A stretch of DNA of 7,243 nucleotides from Magnetovibrio sp. (GTDB lineage: Bacteria; Pseudomonadota; Alphaproteobacteria; Rhodospirillales; Magnetovibrionaceae): assembly GCA_016763255.1 (NCBI GenBank), contig JAESUA010000149.1:1-7243 (forward strand). Reading direction: 5' to 3'. Shown here one piece after another: positions 6,816-7,243 of this stretch. Position 1 is the stretch's first letter. The number at the start of each line of letters is the position of its first letter. A program made the translations under genes and the position numbers. The notes beneath the pieces were generated by a model that saw only the letters and a list, made by a program, of their open reading frames with translations, searched no databases and had not been told where the DNA came from.

Positions 6816-7243
6816 ATGCCCCACCGCCAAAACCAGCTCTCCATGCCAGCGACCCGCGAACCCGCTTCATTACTCTCCGTCGATCGTGCGGTGTTTGAAT
6901 TGCGCCGCGGACGCGTCGTCGCCGTGGCGGCGGCTGAAGGGGCGCGCGCCTTGGTCATGGCCGCGGAAGGCATCAGCCCACAAAGCCTGATGGATTTGGC
7001 CGGAATGGCCCAAAGTCAGCCGGTTTTGGCCATCACTCGGCGGCGTGCCGAGGTTTTGAACGTCGTCAACCGCACCATGGGTGATGAACAGCCGGTCCTT
7101 GCCTTGGATATCCAAGGCCTCACAGCTGAAGCCTTGTTATGCTTAGCCGACCCCCTCTCCGAAGGCCCCGCCCAAGACTTCAACGCCGCCGATGTTCATG
7201 ACGTGGCCCACATGGCCCGCACATGGCGGCCGTCGGCTTGGCC
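6816..7243 (+). CDS. ribA: RibA-like GTP cyclohydrolase II, N-terminal part, cut by window edge
   Basis: An uninterrupted frame of 142 codons runs from ATG 6816 off the right edge. Stretches such as DRAVFELRRGRVVAVAAAEGARALVMAAE (24-52), QPVLAITRRRAEVLNV (69-84) and EALLCLADPL resemble the N-terminal domain of alphaproteobacterial GTP cyclohydrolase II. In these proteins a degenerate segment related to the RibB synthase precedes the catalytic domain. GTP cyclohydrolase II opens the GTP imidazole ring in the first step of riboflavin synthesis. The zinc cysteines and GTP-binding residues that would prove this lie beyond the window, so the assignment rests on recalled resemblance. AAGG at 6799-6802 is a weak, rather distant ribosome site, and ATG 6843 is an alternative start. 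The codon usage and GC bias look like a real gene. Confidence 0.65.
   Translation, partial: MPHRQNQLSMPATREPASLLSVDRAVFELRRGRVVAVAAAEGARALVMAAEGISPQSLMDLAGMAQSQPVLAITRRRAEVLNVVNRTMGDEQPVLALDIQGLTAEALLCLADPLSEGPAQDFNAADVHDVAHMARTWRPSAW

Noticed and set aside
7201..7243. Possible frameshift near the end of the RibA-like gene
   Set aside because: ARTWRPSAW looks less typical than the leucine-rich sequence I expect there, but the frame stays open and the window ends, so this cannot be judged.

Overview
The window looks like ordinary chromosome from an alphaproteobacterium. The high-GC coding, the FtsK, LolA and GTP cyclohydrolase II-like sequences, and the paired ammonium transporters all suggest the Rhodospirillales or a relative. 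This placement comes from recalled family resemblance, not from a search. I see no tRNA, rRNA, CRISPR array, insertion sequence or phage gene.

Nitrogen region (1-2480). The 3' part of one Amt ammonium channel gene runs in from the left edge and ends at a strong intrinsic terminator (943-980). A complete second Amt gene (1201-2418) follows. The gap before it carries a near-consensus sigma-54 (-24/-12) promoter and, about 100 bp upstream of the predicted start of transcription, a palindrome resembling an NtrC enhancer. The second transporter therefore appears to have its own nitrogen-controlled promoter.

Division and envelope region (2579-5880). ftsK (DNA translocase of the divisome) is followed by lolA (periplasmic lipoprotein carrier), which overlaps the ftsK stop. 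The notable feature is that ftsK is split into two reading frames. The first frame (2579-3589) holds the membrane domain and linker. The second, in the -1 frame (to 4995), holds the whole motor and the DNA-reading gamma domain. The frames switch exactly at an in-frame A AAA AAG heptamer, the slippery sequence used in E. coli dnaX, and a -1 slip there gives an uninterrupted 805-residue FtsK of normal length. A TGATG stop/start overlap lies about 20 bp downstream. A missing base in a homopolymer run, programmed frameshifting and translational reinitiation all remain possible. After lolA comes an unusual intergenic stretch with a C10 tract in a hairpin loop, then a clear terminator.

Regulator and riboflavin region (5919-7243). 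An OmpR/PhoB-type response regulator lies on the minus strand. Divergent from it is the start of a gene resembling the N-terminal part of alphaproteobacterial RibA-type GTP cyclohydrolase II, cut off by the right edge. The 189-bp gap between them has a weak promoter candidate and a short perfect palindrome.
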